The notes beneath the pieces are model-generated. The model searched no databases. It was not told the origin of the DNA and saw only the letters and a program-made list of their open reading frames with translations. Below are positions 4,886 to 6,871 of a stretch of 6,871 nucleotides of DNA, in pieces. How positions within the stretch are numbered: position 1 is the stretch's first letter; each line of letters opens with the position of its first letter. The position numbers and the translations under genes are program-made. Origin of the DNA: Bacteroidota bacterium (lineage in GTDB: Bacteria; Bacteroidota; Bacteroidia; Chitinophagales; Chitinophagaceae); the NCBI GenBank assembly GCA_947447835.1, contig CANFLP010000091.1, positions 1 through 6,871 on the forward strand, given 5' to 3'.

Positions 4886-6871
4886 TAGCCGTCTGCAATT
4901 ACTAATTTCCTTACTGAGTTTTCATTGCCAGCTAAGTCTCTAGCAAATACAAGATAAATACCTGTAGCTATTTTGCGCCCTTCGTAAGTGCGACCATTCC
5001 ATATTGCTTGTCCGCCTAATGCATTTGTTTGATAAACAAGCTTACCTGTTAAATCTGTAATCTTCAATATCGCATTTTCAATTAAACCTCTAAATGCAAT
5101 TGTGCCGTTGTAGGAACTAGCAACGGGATTGGGGAAAATTTGAATATTATTTTGAGTTTGCTTTCCTTCTGTAGCAGTACCTCGATAACTTACCATTTGA
5201 TTTGAAGTATTGATAAATACCTCGCCAGTTGTTGGCGCAATCAAAATTTGCAATATAGTATCTGCAGGTAAAGGACTATTTGTTTTAGTAAAATGTGCTA
5301 TTATATTTAATCCGTCTTCGCTTAATAACCATGCGCCATTATTTGTTCCAATCCACTTTCTATTGGCACCATCCACCGCAATACAATTGACTATTTCATG
5401 TTGGAATAAATAACCATTAAATCCATTATTATTTACTATGGGAACATAAGCGTTGCAGGGTTCTGATGCCATATCGCTGCAATTATAAATGGCAATGCCA
5501 TTATCTGTCCCAACCCAAATACTGCCAGCATGATCCTTAGCAATACTTGTAACATGCATACTGGGTAGGTTTCCATTACTTGATTGTGTAGAAAGTTGTC
5601 TCCAAATTTCTGTAGCGTACACGTCCTTGGACTGGTATACAAAAATTCCCTGTTGGTTAGGAGCTATAAGCCAAGCCTGCCCTTGATTATTCAATATAAA
5701 TTTTTCAAGACCTTTGTTAATAAAATTACTTGGCAAGGGGATTGTATTCCATGTAGTATTAGATTGCCTTGCAATACCTTGTTGATCTTGCAATACCCAA
5801 AGTTTATTATTTTGATCTGATTGAATATCGTTATAATTGCCTGTGAGCGCATTAGGCTGTATATATTCAACCTGTGTATTATTATTTGTAAAATGGATTA
5901 AACCCACATTACTTGTGAACCAAAAACTTTGATCCTGATTTGATTGTATAGATGCATTAAAATTAGGTAAAATTGAATTTCCTATTGCCGAATAAGTAAC
6001 CCAAGCATCCTCACTAAATTTTGCAAACCCAATATGCTTGTTCCCAAATGGGGCAAGTAAATTATTTTCATTAATGAATGCAGCCCCTTGAATACTAGCT
6101 TTTGGACCACCTGCATTTAGCCATTTCGAACTTGTGTTTTTTAATAGTAATCCATTAATGCTATCAGCTACCCAATAATTGTTGCCTAGTATGATAGCCT
6201 GCATTGGAGCTGCTATTTCATTGCTATCAATTAGCGTACTTATATTATGATCCTTATTCAACTGTAATATTGCGCCTTTGTTGCTAGGATATTGTATGCA
6301 AATATTTAATGCGCTACTTGTTGTGTCTATGTTTTGTATATGTCCATTGTTTGTATTAAAAATTGGACTGGTATTGGGAAGTTGAAATAATGTAGTGTTA
6401 TTATATGCGTATATGATTCCGTTTTGTTGAGTAAGATGTTGAATATTTAATTCATCATAGCTAGGTGCATGTTTCCACTGATTAGGTAGTATCCAATTGT
6501 TTTTAAAAGGCGTTGACCAAATGCCATTTTCGGTTGCAACGAACAAACTATCCTTAGCAAGTACAACATCATATGTAATAGTAGCTTGTTGACTATTATT
6601 AGGAAACCAATTATCTTTAATCTCGTGCTTAATTAAATCTAATACTACTATTCCAAAATTGGTAGCCACTAATGCCCAGTTATTATAAATACGAATGGCG
6701 TTAATTGAATGATTGGTTAATGAGCTAGTAAGCTCAATAGCATTGATATTAAAAACTTGGTCGCCTTTAATAATATCAATATTACTATTTTCATAACTAA
6801 CTAATAGTTGCTCCTGTAGGGCATCCCAAGCTAAGTGATTAATATTTATATCATGTAATCCATTAGACTTA
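4882..6871 (-). CDS. porZ: PorZ-like type IX secretion protein, beta-propeller plus C-terminal domain (5' partial)
   Basis: The frame is open from the right edge (first full codon at 6870-6868) to TAG at 4882-4884, giving about 662 residues without the N-terminus. An internal Met at 6669 is not the start: conserved propeller sequence continues upstream of it (LLVSYENSNIDI, then WALVATNFGIVVLDL). Regulator-propeller repeats recur, for example FVATENGIW (6543-6517), FWFTSNVGLIHF (starting at 5925), IWVGTDNGIAIY (starting at 5520) and KWIGTNNGAWLL (starting at 5358). The end is a beta-sandwich C-terminal domain from IQIFPNPV (5145) through NAILKITDLTGKLVYQT to GIYLVF. This architecture matches PorZ, the surface protein that in Porphyromonas gingivalis delivers A-LPS to the PorU sortase, and the 'FPNPV...GL..N..LKITD..G.LVYQT..LGG.A.W.GR' style is PorZ-like. 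It could instead be another two-component-type propeller protein carrying a T9SS sorting domain. The sequence is rich in Asn and Gln. Confidence 0.78.
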   Translation of the reverse strand, partial: KSNGLHDININHLAWDALQEQLLVSYENSNIDIIKGDQVFNINAIELTSSLTNHSINAIRIYNNWALVATNFGIVVLDLIKHEIKDNWFPNNSQQATITYDVVLAKDSLFVATENGIWSTPFKNNWILPNQWKHAPSYDELNIQHLTQQNGIIYAYNNTTLFQLPNTSPIFNTNNGHIQNIDTTSSALNICIQYPSNKGAILQLNKDHNISTLIDSNEIAAPMQAIILGNNYWVADSINGLLLKNTSSKWLNAGGPKASIQGAAFINENNLLAPFGNKHIGFAKFSEDAWVTYSAIGNSILPNFNASIQSNQDQSFWFTSNVGLIHFTNNNTQVEYIQPNALTGNYNDIQSDQNNKLWVLQDQQGIARQSNTTWNTIPLPSNFINKGLEKFILNNQGQAWLIAPNQQGIFVYQSKDVYATEIWRQLSTQSSNGNLPSMHVTSIAKDHAGSIWVGTDNGIAIYNCSDMASEPCNAYVPIVNNNGFNGYLFQHEIVNCIAVDGANRKWIGTNNGAWLLSEDGLNIIAHFTKTNSPLPADTILQILIAPTTGEVFINTSNQMVSYRGTATEGKQTQNNIQIFPNPVASSYNGTIAFRGLIENAILKITDLTGKLVYQTNALGGQAIWNGRTYEGRKIATGIYLVFARDLAGNENSVRKLVIADGY

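Noticed and set aside
5210..5820. Short open frames on both strands within the PorZ-like gene
   Set aside because: They overlap conserved propeller repeats in other frames and carry no motif of their own.

Overview
The window is a compact, AT-rich bacterial chromosome segment, most likely from the Bacteroidota and probably from a Chitinophagaceae-like genus. Three things point there: a PorZ-like protein with a type IX secretion style C-terminal domain, near-perfect Bacteroidota -7 boxes (TAnnTTTG) upstream of several genes, and almost no Shine-Dalgarno sequences. The genus is a guess from gene style, not from a database match. I see no mobile element, CRISPR array, tRNA or rRNA.

Layout, left to right. 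(1) Bases 1-63 hold the 3' end of an unidentified plus-strand gene. It is followed 9 nt later by an LpxL/HtrB-type lipid A acyltransferase (73-960). (2) On the minus strand lies a two-gene operon. A small ArsR-type winged-helix repressor (1685-2020) is followed after 1 nt by a tandem rhodanese-fold protein (994-1683). A perfect 10-bp inverted repeat covers the last codons of the rhodanese gene, where it converges with the acyltransferase. (3) tsaB (2155-2847, minus, TTG start) is divergent from ridA (2923-3309, plus). (4) ridA runs tail to tail, with no spacer, into an aldose 1-epimerase-like gene (3310-4248, minus). (5) Divergent from that is a small exported protein (4313-4885, plus) with a DxNxDGxxD loop and a PliI-like look. 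Its stop codon overlaps the stop of the next gene. (6) A PorZ-like beta-propeller protein (4882 to the right edge, minus) stays open to the end of the window, so its N-terminus is missing.

Most genes are housekeeping or envelope functions: lipid A acylation, the tRNA t6A modification, imine/enamine detoxification, sugar mutarotation, and type IX secretion with surface A-LPS attachment. The most unusual part is the ArsR-rhodanese pair. Such pairs usually sense or process reactive sulfur through cysteines. Here neither protein contains a single cysteine, and both rhodanese active-site positions are substituted (Asp and Ser). A non-catalytic role is therefore likely. I did not find clear evidence for a wholly new system.
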